Below, piece by piece: positions 40,634 to 49,397 of a stretch of 52,518 nucleotides of DNA. How positions within the stretch are numbered: the first letter of the stretch is position 1; each line of letters starts with the position of its first letter. Below the pieces are notes generated by a model. It was not told the DNA's origin. It did no database searches and worked only from the letters and a program-made list of their open reading frames with translations. The DNA is from Candidatus Methanomethylophilaceae archaeon (GTDB lineage: Archaea > Thermoplasmatota > Thermoplasmata > Methanomassiliicoccales > Methanomethylophilaceae): positions 1 to 52,518 of the forward strand of contig JAFYAH010000037.1 of assembly GCA_017540825.1 (NCBI GenBank), in the 5' to 3' direction. A program made the position numbers and the translations under genes.

Positions 40634-43600
40634 TTGGGTGTATTGTCCAATCAGATATCGCATGCAGACAATTCCAACAGATGCGCTGACAGCAGGCTTC
40701 ACGTGGCTTACCTTGCGATAAACACGATGAACACATGCTCCATGGTCGCATCTTGCAAGGATCTCGAGTGGGTCGACATCGACATCAGGGTATCCTTTGC
40801 GGACTCAAGCTCTCTCGAGAATGACGAGGAGACGTTCTACTCGTTCTTGGACACAGTCAGGGATTCTGATGTCCTCCTGGTGAACTCGCACGGCGATCCT
40901 CGCTCGATGACAAAGCTCGATCGCCTGTTGTCCGCAGCTTCAGAGAACGGGTCGCGCGTGATACTGGTGGGCTCGTCGGAAGAGACGGAGGCCAAGTACG
41001 CCCCTTTGTCAGGCCTTTCGGACGAGATGAGGCGGGAGATCAGCAAATATGTCCGCAAAGGCGGCGAGAAGAACAACCTGTCTGCGCTCATGTGGCTGTG
41101 CAAGAACCTGAAAGGGCACGACGTCCAGATCCCTTCGCTTTCCGTTTCGGTGCAGCAAGGGATATATCTTCCGGGCAAGGGTTTGGTGAAGGACGAGAAG
41201 GGGTTCATGTCTACCCTCCCTTCCGACAGGCCGGTAGTGGCGATCATGTTCCATCAGGGGATGTGGCTGGAGGGGAACCTGTCTCCGATAGACGCGCTGG
41301 CGGAATCCATTCAGTCCCAGGGCGCGTTCGCATATCCTGTGTTCTACCTGTCCATGGAGGACCGGACGTCCGGCGCCATAGGCGTGGATGCCGTCGTCAA
41401 AAGGTACCTGACGAGCAGCAGGAAATCTCTCGTCGATGCGATAGTGGTGGTCGGAGGGTTCTCCCAGGACAGCTTCCGGCGCGGATGCTGCGAGGAGAAC
41501 GTGTTCTCCCAGACCGATGTTCCCGTGATACAGGCCAACATACTCAACATGTCTCCGGAGACATGGGAGGAGGGCGTGGTGCCGATGAGCGCCTCGATGG
41601 TGTCCTGCGCAATCTCGCAGCCGGAGCTGGACGGCCAGATAATCTCAGTGCCGCTATGCTTCTCCAAGGTCGACAGCAGGGGTAACTACCGTTCGACATT
41701 CGTGAAGGACAGGGTGGACAGGATCGCGTCCCTGGCAGTGCGCTGGGCGCGCCTTCGCCGCACATCTCCCGATGACCTGAAGGTGGCTGTCGTCCTCAAT
41801 TCCGACAGGATGTCTCAGGGACGTGCGGGAACAGCGTCGGGGCTGGACTCCTTCGAAAGCCTCAGGAGGCTCCTGATGAGGCTGTCGAAGGAGGGTCTGT
41901 ATGTGGGCAAGGTCCCGAATAGCAACGACATCTTCAAGCTCCTGATGAGGTCCTCCTGCAACGTTTCAGGGTGGTCGGAAGTTCCCGAAGGCCATCCGGC
42001 GATCGGATCTGCCCAGTACAGGTCATGGTTCGAATCCATCCCCTCTCCGCTCAGAGAACAGGCGACTCTCCGCTGGGGATCTCCGCCGGAATCCGGATTG
42101 CTGCCGATCCCGGGAGCGATGTTCGGGAACGTGTTCGTCGGGATGGAGCCCGAAGGTTCTGTGGACGTTCACGGTTTCAAAGCCGTCCCGTCGCACGAGT
42201 TCTGCGCGTTCTATCTGTGGACCAGGCTCAGTTTCAAGGCGGACGTCGTGGTCCACATGGGCACCCGCGGCACGGTGGAGCACCTCCCGGGGAAGGAGAT
42301 CGCGTTGTCGTCCGGGTGCTGGCCGGATCTACTGATGGGCTCCGTCCCTAACCTGTACCCTTTCGCGCTGGATGATCCCGGGGAGGGCGAGGTCGCCAAG
42401 CGCCGCATCGCATCGGTGCTCATAGGATACCTGGGCCCGCCTATGGTGAGAACTGGCCTATACGGAGACATAGGGGAGATGGATGGCCTCATCCAATCCT
42501 ATATGGCGTCTAAAGCGTCCATGCAGCCGGAGAAGTCGAGTGTTGCAGGGAGGCGGATATGCGATCTGGCGAGGTCTGCCCACATCCTCCATGACGTCTG
42601 TCTGCCGCCAGACCTTTCGGACGAGGCCATCCTGAGGCATCTGGGGGAGATACAGGATTATATCATAGAGGTCAAGAACGCCTGTGTGGATTACGGTCTT
42701 CACGTCCTGGGCTCCCTGCCCAAAGGCCGTGCACTCGCATCGCTGGTGCTTGCAGCGACGTCCGACGGAAGAGGTTCCCTCAGCCCTCTGGAGGAGGCGC
42801 TGTCTCGCGATGGATCCTCCCAGGACCGTGCCAGGGAGGAGGCGCTGGAGCTCTTGGAGGCGTTCGAGAAGCTCAGGTTCGGCAGGGAGGATTGCGTCGC
42901 CCACTGCAATGGCCGCTCATGGTTGCTGCCGGCGGTCGTAGACATTTGCGACAGGGTCTATCCGGCCCTTTGCGGGGTCAGGAACGAGCTCGACATGCTC
43001 GTACATGGAATCAGAGGGGGTTTCGTCCCTTCCGGGCCGTCCGGCGCCTTGTCCTCGGGAAGGATGCACGTCCTCCCTACGGGAAGGAACATATGCCTCT
43101 CCGACCCGCGCACAGTCCCCACGGAGCTGTCCTGGGAGGTGGGGTCCGAGGCGGTGGAGGCGATGGTCCGTAGGTTCGCCAGGCAGAACGGCAGATATCC
43201 CGAGACGGTTGCCGTCGCCCTCAACGCGATAGACGTCCTAGGCCTGGGAGGAGATTGCCTGGCAATGGCCCTGAGGCTCATGGGGGCGAAGCCGGTCAGG
43301 GAATCCCCCGACGGGGTCGTCGTTCGTGTCGAGCCCATCCCCTTAGCGGAGTTGGGGCGTCCCAGGATCGACGCGGAGATGATGGCAAGCCCTGTCGCGA
43401 CGTCCTCGCTCCCCGATGTGGAGAGGCTGATAGGGATGGCCGTGGACGCCGTGTCGGCGCTGGACGAGCCGGATGGGCAGAACGCCGTGAGGAAGCATCT
43501 GGAGGAGGACCAGGCGGGGCATGTCCGCGACGGGATGGGGGAGCCAGAGGCTCTCGCCATGGCCAAGCGCAGGGTGTTCGTCGGCGGTCGCGGCACCAGG

Positions 43601-44254
43601 GTCCCGGACGTCTCGGTAGTGGGCATTTCTGACTCTCTGGGGCCCGATGCCGAGCGGATGGCAAGGGTATGTGCCTCATCGGGCGCAGGATCGGCCGCCA
43701 TCGGCCAGCGCCCTGTTTCCTCGGAGATAGCGCTGGCTGTGCGCACGAGGGTCCTGAACCCGTCCTGGGTGAAAGGGATGGCGGAGCACGGGGCCGACGG
43801 CGCCGGCGAAGTGTCCAGGACCGTCCACGCTCTCCTGACGTGGGCGCTGGGAGCCGGCGCCACAGAAGGATGGATGTTCGAAGAGTCGTTCAGGGTGCTG
43901 GTTCTCGACGAGGGAGTCAGAGGCTGGATGGCGGCCTGCAACCCGTTCGCAGTCAAGTCAGTGTGCGAGGACCTCCTGGAGGCTTCCGAAGCCGGATGCT
44001 GGGATGCTTCCAGAGGGGACCTGGAGATGCTGAGGGACGTCTGCCTGGAGGCAGAAGGCACGATCGAGGACATCGCGGTCGGATCCCCCGGAAGACCTCG
44101 TCGAGGATGTGCATCGCCCCGGACACCCCCAGCAGAGGACGAGGGACGAACCCCATCCTGTGCATGCTGGGGCGGCCGATGTCTATCCCTTTCTCGCACG
44201 TTCCCGCTCTCTCTGAAACAGCAGCGAAGTCGCCGTCGGCGAACAGGAACCTGA
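40634..44254 (+). CDS. cobN: CobN/BchH-like metal chelatase large subunit
   Basis: CobN-type proteins bind the tetrapyrrole in three-subunit chelatases. The roughly 1,200-residue protein has the CobN signature HMGTRGTVEHLPGKEIALSSGCWPD, then PNLYPFALDDPGEGEVAKRR, ALNAIDVLGLGGDCLAM, and a family-type end LRDVCLEAEGTIEDIAVG. The start is uncertain: the frame opens at TTG 40634, but recognisable sequence begins at LHVAYLAIN, so TTG 40643 or GTG 40703 are possible. After EDIAVG (about 44085) the frame runs on for 56 Arg/Ser/Pro-rich residues over the end of the convergent nitrogenase-like gene. ChlI- and ChlD-like partners are encoded nearby. Cobalt is the usual CobN metal, but the true metal and macrocycle here are unknown. 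Confidence 0.85.
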   Translation: MGVLSNQISHADNSNRCADSRLHVAYLAINTMNTCSMVASCKDLEWVDIDIRVSFADSSSLENDEETFYSFLDTVRDSDVLLVNSHGDPRSMTKLDRLLSAASENGSRVILVGSSEETEAKYAPLSGLSDEMRREISKYVRKGGEKNNLSALMWLCKNLKGHDVQIPSLSVSVQQGIYLPGKGLVKDEKGFMSTLPSDRPVVAIMFHQGMWLEGNLSPIDALAESIQSQGAFAYPVFYLSMEDRTSGAIGVDAVVKRYLTSSRKSLVDAIVVVGGFSQDSFRRGCCEENVFSQTDVPVIQANILNMSPETWEEGVVPMSASMVSCAISQPELDGQIISVPLCFSKVDSRGNYRSTFVKDRVDRIASLAVRWARLRRTSPDDLKVAVVLNSDRMSQGRAGTASGLDSFESLRRLLMRLSKEGLYVGKVPNSNDIFKLLMRSSCNVSGWSEVPEGHPAIGSAQYRSWFESIPSPLREQATLRWGSPPESGLLPIPGAMFGNVFVGMEPEGSVDVHGFKAVPSHEFCAFYLWTRLSFKADVVVHMGTRGTVEHLPGKEIALSSGCWPDLLMGSVPNLYPFALDDPGEGEVAKRRIASVLIGYLGPPMVRTGLYGDIGEMDGLIQSYMASKASMQPEKSSVAGRRICDLARSAHILHDVCLPPDLSDEAILRHLGEIQDYIIEVKNACVDYGLHVLGSLPKGRALASLVLAATSDGRGSLSPLEEALSRDGSSQDRAREEALELLEAFEKLRFGREDCVAHCNGRSWLLPAVVDICDRVYPALCGVRNELDMLVHGIRGGFVPSGPSGALSSGRMHVLPTGRNICLSDPRTVPTELSWEVGSEAVEAMVRRFARQNGRYPETVAVALNAIDVLGLGGDCLAMALRLMGAKPVRESPDGVVVRVEPIPLAELGRPRIDAEMMASPVATSSLPDVERLIGMAVDAVSALDEPDGQNAVRKHLEEDQAGHVRDGMGEPEALAMAKRRVFVGGRGTRVPDVSVVGISDSLGPDAERMARVCASSGAGSAAIGQRPVSSEIALAVRTRVLNPSWVKGMAEHGADGAGEVSRTVHALLTWALGAGATEGWMFEESFRVLVLDEGVRGWMAACNPFAVKSVCEDLLEASEAGCWDASRGDLEMLRDVCLEAEGTIEDIAVGSPGRPRRGCASPRTPPAEDEGRTPSCACWGGRCLSLSRTFPLSLKQQRSRRRRTGT

Positions 44255-45350
44255 CACGTGCGCTCGCATCCCCATCCATGGCGTCTTCGCAGCCGATTTC
44301 TTCCAGGAACCTCTCGATCTTTTCCTTGTATGGTTGGAACGCCCCGTCCTCCAGGACGATCGCCTCGGGGATCATGCGGAGGTAGGAGTGGAGCCACCTG
44401 GACAGCGGCAATGCCACGGACGAGTCCGCGACGCAGGAGAACCTGTAGAACTCCGTCCTCTTGGAGTAGACCGAGGCGGAGATCGCTGCGTACGCCCTCC
44501 TCCTGCCCTTCTCTATCTTCTCCATGACGGGCCTAGGGTCCTTCCCGGTAGCTTCCGCCACGGCCCTTATCCATCCTTCGTACGCGTCGAACCCCACCGG
44601 CGCGCCGCCTTCGAAGGAGATCGCCGGTATGCCGTACGAGTCCCGGTAGAACTCGGCGGTCCTGCGGCAGTACTCCGTCTGGACCACGATGTTGAACTCG
44701 GCCTCGACGGAGGACTCGACCAGCCTGGTGTCGCATCCGGCGCCAGGAGAGCAGATGACCTCCAGCCCCATGGACCTCAGGTCCGACTCCAGCTCGTCGA
44801 GGGCGTCCCTCCAGTCGTTGGACGTCACCGGGACCCCCAGTATGTTGACGGCGCCGCGGCGGGCCCTCCTCTTTTCCGGCATCATCCATTCCAGTATCGT
44901 CCTGACGGTATGGTCGTAGCTGGGAGCGAACGGCTGCGAGATGAGCGACTCCTCGATGGCCAGCGCCCTGTCGGAGCACCCTGCATCCGCGATGAAGTCG
45001 GAGACGCGGTCTCCGATGAGCGAGGCGCCGGGCGACTGCACGAACACGAAGAACCCTTCCGGATCGGACTCGCAGACCAGAGGGATGCAGTCCCTGAGCT
45101 TGTCCTCCGTCCCGTAGATGTAGTCGTTCTCGTCCACGAAAGTGCATGGGAGCCTCGGCATTCCGAAGAAGTACATCCCTGCGAACCTCTCGTGGTCTCC
45201 CGGCTCGGCGCGGGGAACGCACTGGGAGGACAGGAACCCGTGGTAGTTCCTGCATCCTCCCGGGCCATGCAGCACCGCATGCCCGTCGGCGAAGCTTTCC
45301 ACTGCCAGGAGCGCTCCTGCGAAACCGTCCATGGCTATCCTTTTCGTCAT
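43953..45350 (-). CDS. nitrogenase-like NifD/NifK-family subunit
   Basis: The protein resembles component 1 subunits of nitrogenase-like reductases (NifD/K, BchN/B, CfbD). It has MDGFAGALLAVESF, HGPGGCRNYHGF with C33 (numbered from this start), VFVQSPGASLIGD, and a late MHRMGFVPRPLLGVSGAMHILDEV. Of the three cluster cysteines typical of NifD only the HGP-x-x-C one is obvious; the SxC position before IGD is replaced by SP. ATG 45350 has GGAGGA six bases upstream and overlaps the stop of the NifH-NifD fusion gene (ATGA), so both are made together. After about 44120 the frame continues as unlikely sequence over cobN. It is probably the partner half of a heteromeric reductase. Confidence 0.82.
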   Translation of the reverse strand: MTKRIAMDGFAGALLAVESFADGHAVLHGPGGCRNYHGFLSSQCVPRAEPGDHERFAGMYFFGMPRLPCTFVDENDYIYGTEDKLRDCIPLVCESDPEGFFVFVQSPGASLIGDRVSDFIADAGCSDRALAIEESLISQPFAPSYDHTVRTILEWMMPEKRRARRGAVNILGVPVTSNDWRDALDELESDLRSMGLEVICSPGAGCDTRLVESSVEAEFNIVVQTEYCRRTAEFYRDSYGIPAISFEGGAPVGFDAYEGWIRAVAEATGKDPRPVMEKIEKGRRRAYAAISASVYSKRTEFYRFSCVADSSVALPLSRWLHSYLRMIPEAIVLEDGAFQPYKEKIERFLEEIGCEDAMDGDASARVRFLFADGDFAAVSERAGTCEKGIDIGRPSMHRMGFVPRPLLGVSGAMHILDEVFRGIRPRCPRSCLLPPGRRPSASPGPLWKHPSIRLRKPPGGPRTLT

Positions 45351-47485
45351 ATCCTCCTCCATCCCTCGGTTCCGGGGACTCTCGTGAGGTCCGCGAGCTT
45401 CCTGGCATATTCCAGGACGCAGTCTATCCCGGGCCCGGGGCGCGAGTAAAGCATGAAGCGCTGGCCCTCGGGGACCACGAGCATGCTGTCCGAGAGTACT
45501 GCATAGGGCCTCTCCCTCTCGATATCCTCTTTGAGCGCCTCTATCCCGTAACCGTCCACGAACGTGACGGACCCTTCGAACCTGGATCTGCGCGCATCCC
45601 TCGGCCGAGCGCGCCCAGGGCCCACGCCCACGAGAATGATCCGGGCCCCGATGTCGTCCAGGACCTCCAGCAGCCAGTCGATGTCCTGGGTGAACTTGTC
45701 CATCACGATGACGCTCCTGCCCCCGAAGCGCTCCCTGTGCCTTACCATCTCCGAGCGGTACTTCTCCTCTGCGGCGTACAGGACATCTATCGCAGTCGTG
45801 CGGTCTCCTGTGCGCTCCGCGATGCGCTCCGCGAAGGACCTGTATCCGCTCATGCCCACCGGGACCATCCCGTGCTCCACGCGGATTCCGAGCCTTCTCT
45901 CGATGATGCGGGACACGGCGTTGGCGGCCCGGTCTTCGGCGGCAGAGACCGTCAGCCCGGCGCGGCGGAAGCCCCGGATGTCGTCTATAGAGGTCTCATG
46001 CATGAAGCGGCAGTTCACCCTCATCCCGAACGGGCGGAAAAGGTCCGCCACGTCGCTCTCGCACTCCCCCTGCCTGAAGAAGTACCTCTCCCCGATCACG
46101 TTCACAGCCATCGGGTCCGGCTCGAAGCCGTCTTCTACGAGGTCCATGAGCATGTCCGCGGTCGCAGCGTAGCCCTCGTCCCATTCGCCTATGATGTTGC
46201 CGTCCGCCATCACAGCCCTGACGAAGGCTTCCGGATGGTCCCTGCCGACGGAACGCACGATGTCCTCCACATCGTCGCCGATGATCCCGGAGACGCAGGA
46301 GGTCACCACGAAGACGTACCTGGTACCGGAGTTTATCTCGTCCAGGATCGCGGTGCGCAGAAGGTCGCCGCCGCCGAACACCGAGACGGAGTCGTCCATG
46401 CCGGTGCATCTCAGTCTGGACGAGCAAGGGGCCAGCAGGGCTTTCGATTCGGCGTCGGTCATGTCCCTGGAGGCCGCCATTATGTGGGCGCAGCTGCGCG
46501 GCCCGTGCAGGATGGTGGCCGTTCCTTCGAGGAACAGCAGGGGATATACGGATCCCGCCGCCCCGCAAGAGTGGACTATCTTTTTCTCGGTCCCGGCGCC
46601 AGCCCTCCTGCGGGCCGTATGTCGGCACTGGCACGATCCGGGGGAGACCGTGTTGCAGGGGGATATGGGGAGCATCCTGGCGTATTGGAACAGCCCTTCG
46701 GAGTCCAGAGGCCTTGGATGGTATAGCTCGGCCCTCCCTTCCGAGATGCGGACGATGCGTTCCGCTATCCGGCGAAGGCTGGAAGCGGCTTCCGAGTCGG
46801 GGAACAGCTGCGCCACGGTGGCATGCCCGGATTCGGCGGACGAGAACAGACGGTCCCTCGGTATGACCGACACTATCGGGAGCCCTACGGCGTCGGCGAA
46901 GCGCTTCACCGCGTCGTACTCGCCGGCATCCCCTCTGCTGTTGAGTATGACCCCGGCCACCCTGGGCCGGCCGTCGTCGAAGTTGCGCAGCCCCTTCAGG
47001 ATGTTGTTCGCAGCGTATACGGACATGAACTCCCCTGACGTCACCAGGAATACCGCGTCGGAGTACTCGCTGCGGAGAGGGACGGCGAACCCCCCGCAGA
47101 CCACGTCCCCCAGGACATCGTACAGCTTCACGTCCGTCGGGAGCTTGTCGATCCCCAGCTTCCTGAGCGTGTCGAACGTGGTCAGGATCCCTCTTCCGGC
47201 GCAGCCGATCCCGGGCTCCGGGCCGCCCGCCTCCACGCATTTCACGCCGTTGGCGCCGTCCGCGACGACGTCTTCCAGCCTGCGGTCGTAGGGGGCCGTG
47301 TCCCTGATGTACTCCAGCACGGTCCTCTGCTCCCTTCCACCGAGGAGGAGGCGCGTGGAGTCGTGCTTCGGGTCGCATCCTATCTGGAGAACCTTCTTTC
47401 CCATGCCGGCGAGCATGTAGGAGACGTTGGCCGAAACCGTGCTCTTCCCTATCCCGCCCTTTCCGTAAACAGCTACCTGTATCAT
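45347..47485 (-). CDS. fused NifH-NifD-like nitrogenase-family reductase
   Basis: The 712-residue protein joins both components of a nitrogenase-like reductase. Residues 1-265 are a NifH/BchL/CfbC-type ATPase: Walker A GKGGIGKST (8-16), cluster cysteines C95 (GIGCAGRGI) and C130 (DVVCGGFAVPL). A linker (about 266-300) contains C277, C285 and C287. Residues 301-712 are NifD-like with cysteines at the three cluster positions: C307 (HSCGAAGS), C332 (HGPRSCAHI) and C397 (TSCVSGIIGDD). Such systems use ATP-driven electron transfer to reduce tetrapyrroles (chlorophyll, F430) or other substrates. Methanogens normally encode CfbC and CfbD separately, so the fusion and the chelatase neighbours suggest a distinct pathway. 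Confidence 0.88.
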   Translation of the reverse strand: MIQVAVYGKGGIGKSTVSANVSYMLAGMGKKVLQIGCDPKHDSTRLLLGGREQRTVLEYIRDTAPYDRRLEDVVADGANGVKCVEAGGPEPGIGCAGRGILTTFDTLRKLGIDKLPTDVKLYDVLGDVVCGGFAVPLRSEYSDAVFLVTSGEFMSVYAANNILKGLRNFDDGRPRVAGVILNSRGDAGEYDAVKRFADAVGLPIVSVIPRDRLFSSAESGHATVAQLFPDSEAASSLRRIAERIVRISEGRAELYHPRPLDSEGLFQYARMLPISPCNTVSPGSCQCRHTARRRAGAGTEKKIVHSCGAAGSVYPLLFLEGTATILHGPRSCAHIMAASRDMTDAESKALLAPCSSRLRCTGMDDSVSVFGGGDLLRTAILDEINSGTRYVFVVTSCVSGIIGDDVEDIVRSVGRDHPEAFVRAVMADGNIIGEWDEGYAATADMLMDLVEDGFEPDPMAVNVIGERYFFRQGECESDVADLFRPFGMRVNCRFMHETSIDDIRGFRRAGLTVSAAEDRAANAVSRIIERRLGIRVEHGMVPVGMSGYRSFAERIAERTGDRTTAIDVLYAAEEKYRSEMVRHRERFGGRSVIVMDKFTQDIDWLLEVLDDIGARIILVGVGPGRARPRDARRSRFEGSVTFVDGYGIEALKEDIERERPYAVLSDSMLVVPEGQRFMLYSRPGPGIDCVLEYARKLADLTRVPGTEGWRRI

Positions 47486-47489
47486 CTAG

Positions 47490-49397
47490 TCATCCTCGAT
47501 CGTCGTTCATGGCCATCGTCACCGAGCGCTCTATGTATTCCGCGTTGAGGTCCTCCAGCCTGAGGTAGGTCCCGTTCAGGGCCCTGCACAGCTCCAGCGC
47601 AAGCCCGAAGCGGAGCCTCCCAGCCTCGGTGTCTATCACGATGAAGCGCGTCCCCGTGCGGGACAGCGAGCCCGCGGTGGCCAGCATCTCGTCCACAGGG
47701 GTGATCCCGGGCGTGCAGGAGACGTTGCATCTGCCGTCGGAGAGGATGACCATGACGGGATGGAACCCGCCCTTGGCGCTGTCCTTCAGGATCTCGTGGC
47801 CTTTTATCAGTCCCTGTGTCAAGGGCGTGCGGCCGCCGGTGGGGATCTCCTGGAGGACATGATACGCCTTCAGGGTGCTCTTCGTGAGCGGGAGTATCTC
47901 CTCGCAGCGGTCGACGCGGAACACCGCCATCCCTATCCTGTCCCTCTTCTGGTAGGCGTCCCTGAGCATGGACAGTATCGCGCCCTTCACCGCCACCATG
48001 CGCTTCTGAGCCCCTATGGACCCGCTTCCGTCCACCAGGAACAGTATGTCGTTTCCCTGCCTTCTCTCGCGAACCTTTTCCCTCAGATCCTCCTTCCTGA
48101 GGACTATCGCCAGCTCCGAATGGTCGCGCAGGACCTGGTACGGAGCGGCCGCTCTGATGCTGGCGCACAGGGCGACGTCGGTGACCTTTCCCCTGGGTAT
48201 GCGGTATCCGATGCATCTGCCCGAAGAATCCTCTCTCTTGGAGCTGCTCCTGCGACCGGATGCGCCTTTCTCGAGCTTCTCCTCGTTCTTCGGCATGTAG
48301 TCGATGACTTTGAACGCGTCTCCGACGTCGAAGACCTGTTCCCTCAGGTCCTCGGGGTCTTCTGGAGGGGGAAGCTCGGGAGGCTCGCTGTCGCCTTCGC
48401 TGTCGCCTTCCCGGTCATCCTCCGAGGGGCTCCCGTCGTTCTCCGGGGGGTCGTCGTCCCTGTCCTCGGAGCCTTCCTGGTCGTCCTCATCCGGAGGAGG
48501 CTCGGGCGGCCGCTCCTGAGGAGGCGGGGAGGAGTCGTTGCGCCTGTGCTCCAAGCAGATCGCAGCCGCTACCTTGAGGTCGTCCAGATTGGCGGTGTCC
48601 CTGCCGTCCAGAGCTGCCAGCGCGCATGCGGCGTTCATAACGGAGATGTCTCCTCTGTGCCCGGAGACGCTGAGCTGGTTGCAGACCTCGGAGATCGCCT
48701 CGCAGTACCCGTCCGGCACTCTCGTGAATCTGGCTCTCTTTCTGGCCTCGGTTACGGAGCCCTCGGCATCGGCCGTCCTGCCCGCATACTCCTTTACAAA
48801 CTCGGACGGGCTTCTGTCGAAGCGGAGGCGACGAATCGCGAGCTCCGTCCTGAGGGCCTCGTCATCTATCGTGGACAGGAATACGCAAATGTCGAACCGG
48901 TCCAGGAGGTGGTCGGACAGGCTTCCCTCCTCGGGGTCCATCGTAGCCACGAACAGGAACCTGGTGTCGAACGAGTCCGATATGCCTTCCCTCTCTACGG
49001 AGTATGCGCCGTCTTCGGCGGCATTCAGCACCTGATGGACGATGTGCTCTGACATGAGGTTCACGTTGTCGGCGAAGAGGATGTTCCCGTCAGCCCTCTG
49101 GAGGACGTTCCTGACCATGGTCTTGCGCCCCGTCCCGAGGGTCTTCTCGACGTCCATGCCTCCGAACACCTGGTCCTCCGTGCATCCTACGGGCAGGTTC
49201 ACCATGACCCTCCCGCCCGACACGGATTGCATGGAGCGGGCGAGCACGGACTTCCCGGTTCCTCTGGCCCCGCAGACGAGGACGGAGTGGATGTCGGCAG
49301 AGGACAGGGCGACCATGATCGCTTTCCTCGCCAGGTCGTTCCCTACGAACGCCGGAAACGGGTATCTCAGTTCGTCCCGAAGGATTCCTTCAGCCAT
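47490..49397 (-). CDS. ChlD/BchD-like chelatase subunit (AAA+ and VWA domains)
   Basis: The 635-residue protein has the layout of magnesium/cobalt chelatase D subunits. An N-terminal AAA+ domain carries Walker A GARGTGKSVL, GNILFADNVNLM and VATMDPEEGSL. An acidic, proline-rich linker spans about 290-355 (PPEPPPDEDDQEGSEDRDDD). A C-terminal von Willebrand A domain carries the MIDAS motif VDGSGSIG and later VILSDGRCNV. It overlaps the ChlI-like gene upstream by 31 bases and is followed, after four bases, by the NifH-NifD fusion, so the four minus-strand genes form one operon. With ChlI it would power a CobN-type large subunit. Confidence 0.88.
   Translation of the reverse strand: MAEGILRDELRYPFPAFVGNDLARKAIMVALSSADIHSVLVCGARGTGKSVLARSMQSVSGGRVMVNLPVGCTEDQVFGGMDVEKTLGTGRKTMVRNVLQRADGNILFADNVNLMSEHIVHQVLNAAEDGAYSVEREGISDSFDTRFLFVATMDPEEGSLSDHLLDRFDICVFLSTIDDEALRTELAIRRLRFDRSPSEFVKEYAGRTADAEGSVTEARKRARFTRVPDGYCEAISEVCNQLSVSGHRGDISVMNAACALAALDGRDTANLDDLKVAAAICLEHRRNDSSPPPQERPPEPPPDEDDQEGSEDRDDDPPENDGSPSEDDREGDSEGDSEPPELPPPEDPEDLREQVFDVGDAFKVIDYMPKNEEKLEKGASGRRSSSKREDSSGRCIGYRIPRGKVTDVALCASIRAAAPYQVLRDHSELAIVLRKEDLREKVRERRQGNDILFLVDGSGSIGAQKRMVAVKGAILSMLRDAYQKRDRIGMAVFRVDRCEEILPLTKSTLKAYHVLQEIPTGGRTPLTQGLIKGHEILKDSAKGGFHPVMVILSDGRCNVSCTPGITPVDEMLATAGSLSRTGTRFIVIDTEAGRLRFGLALELCRALNGTYLRLEDLNAEYIERSVTMAMNDDRG

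Noticed and set aside
42026-42036. GGTTCGAATCC, identical to a tRNA T-arm core
   Set aside because: It lies inside a well-supported CobN-like coding region (WFESIPS), and no acceptor or anticodon arms are found around it.
43953-47485. direct assignment as cfbC and cfbD for F430
   Set aside because: The NifH-NifD fusion, a second component-1 subunit and the chelatase neighbours do not match the usual separate CfbC and homodimeric CfbD; phylogeny would be needed.
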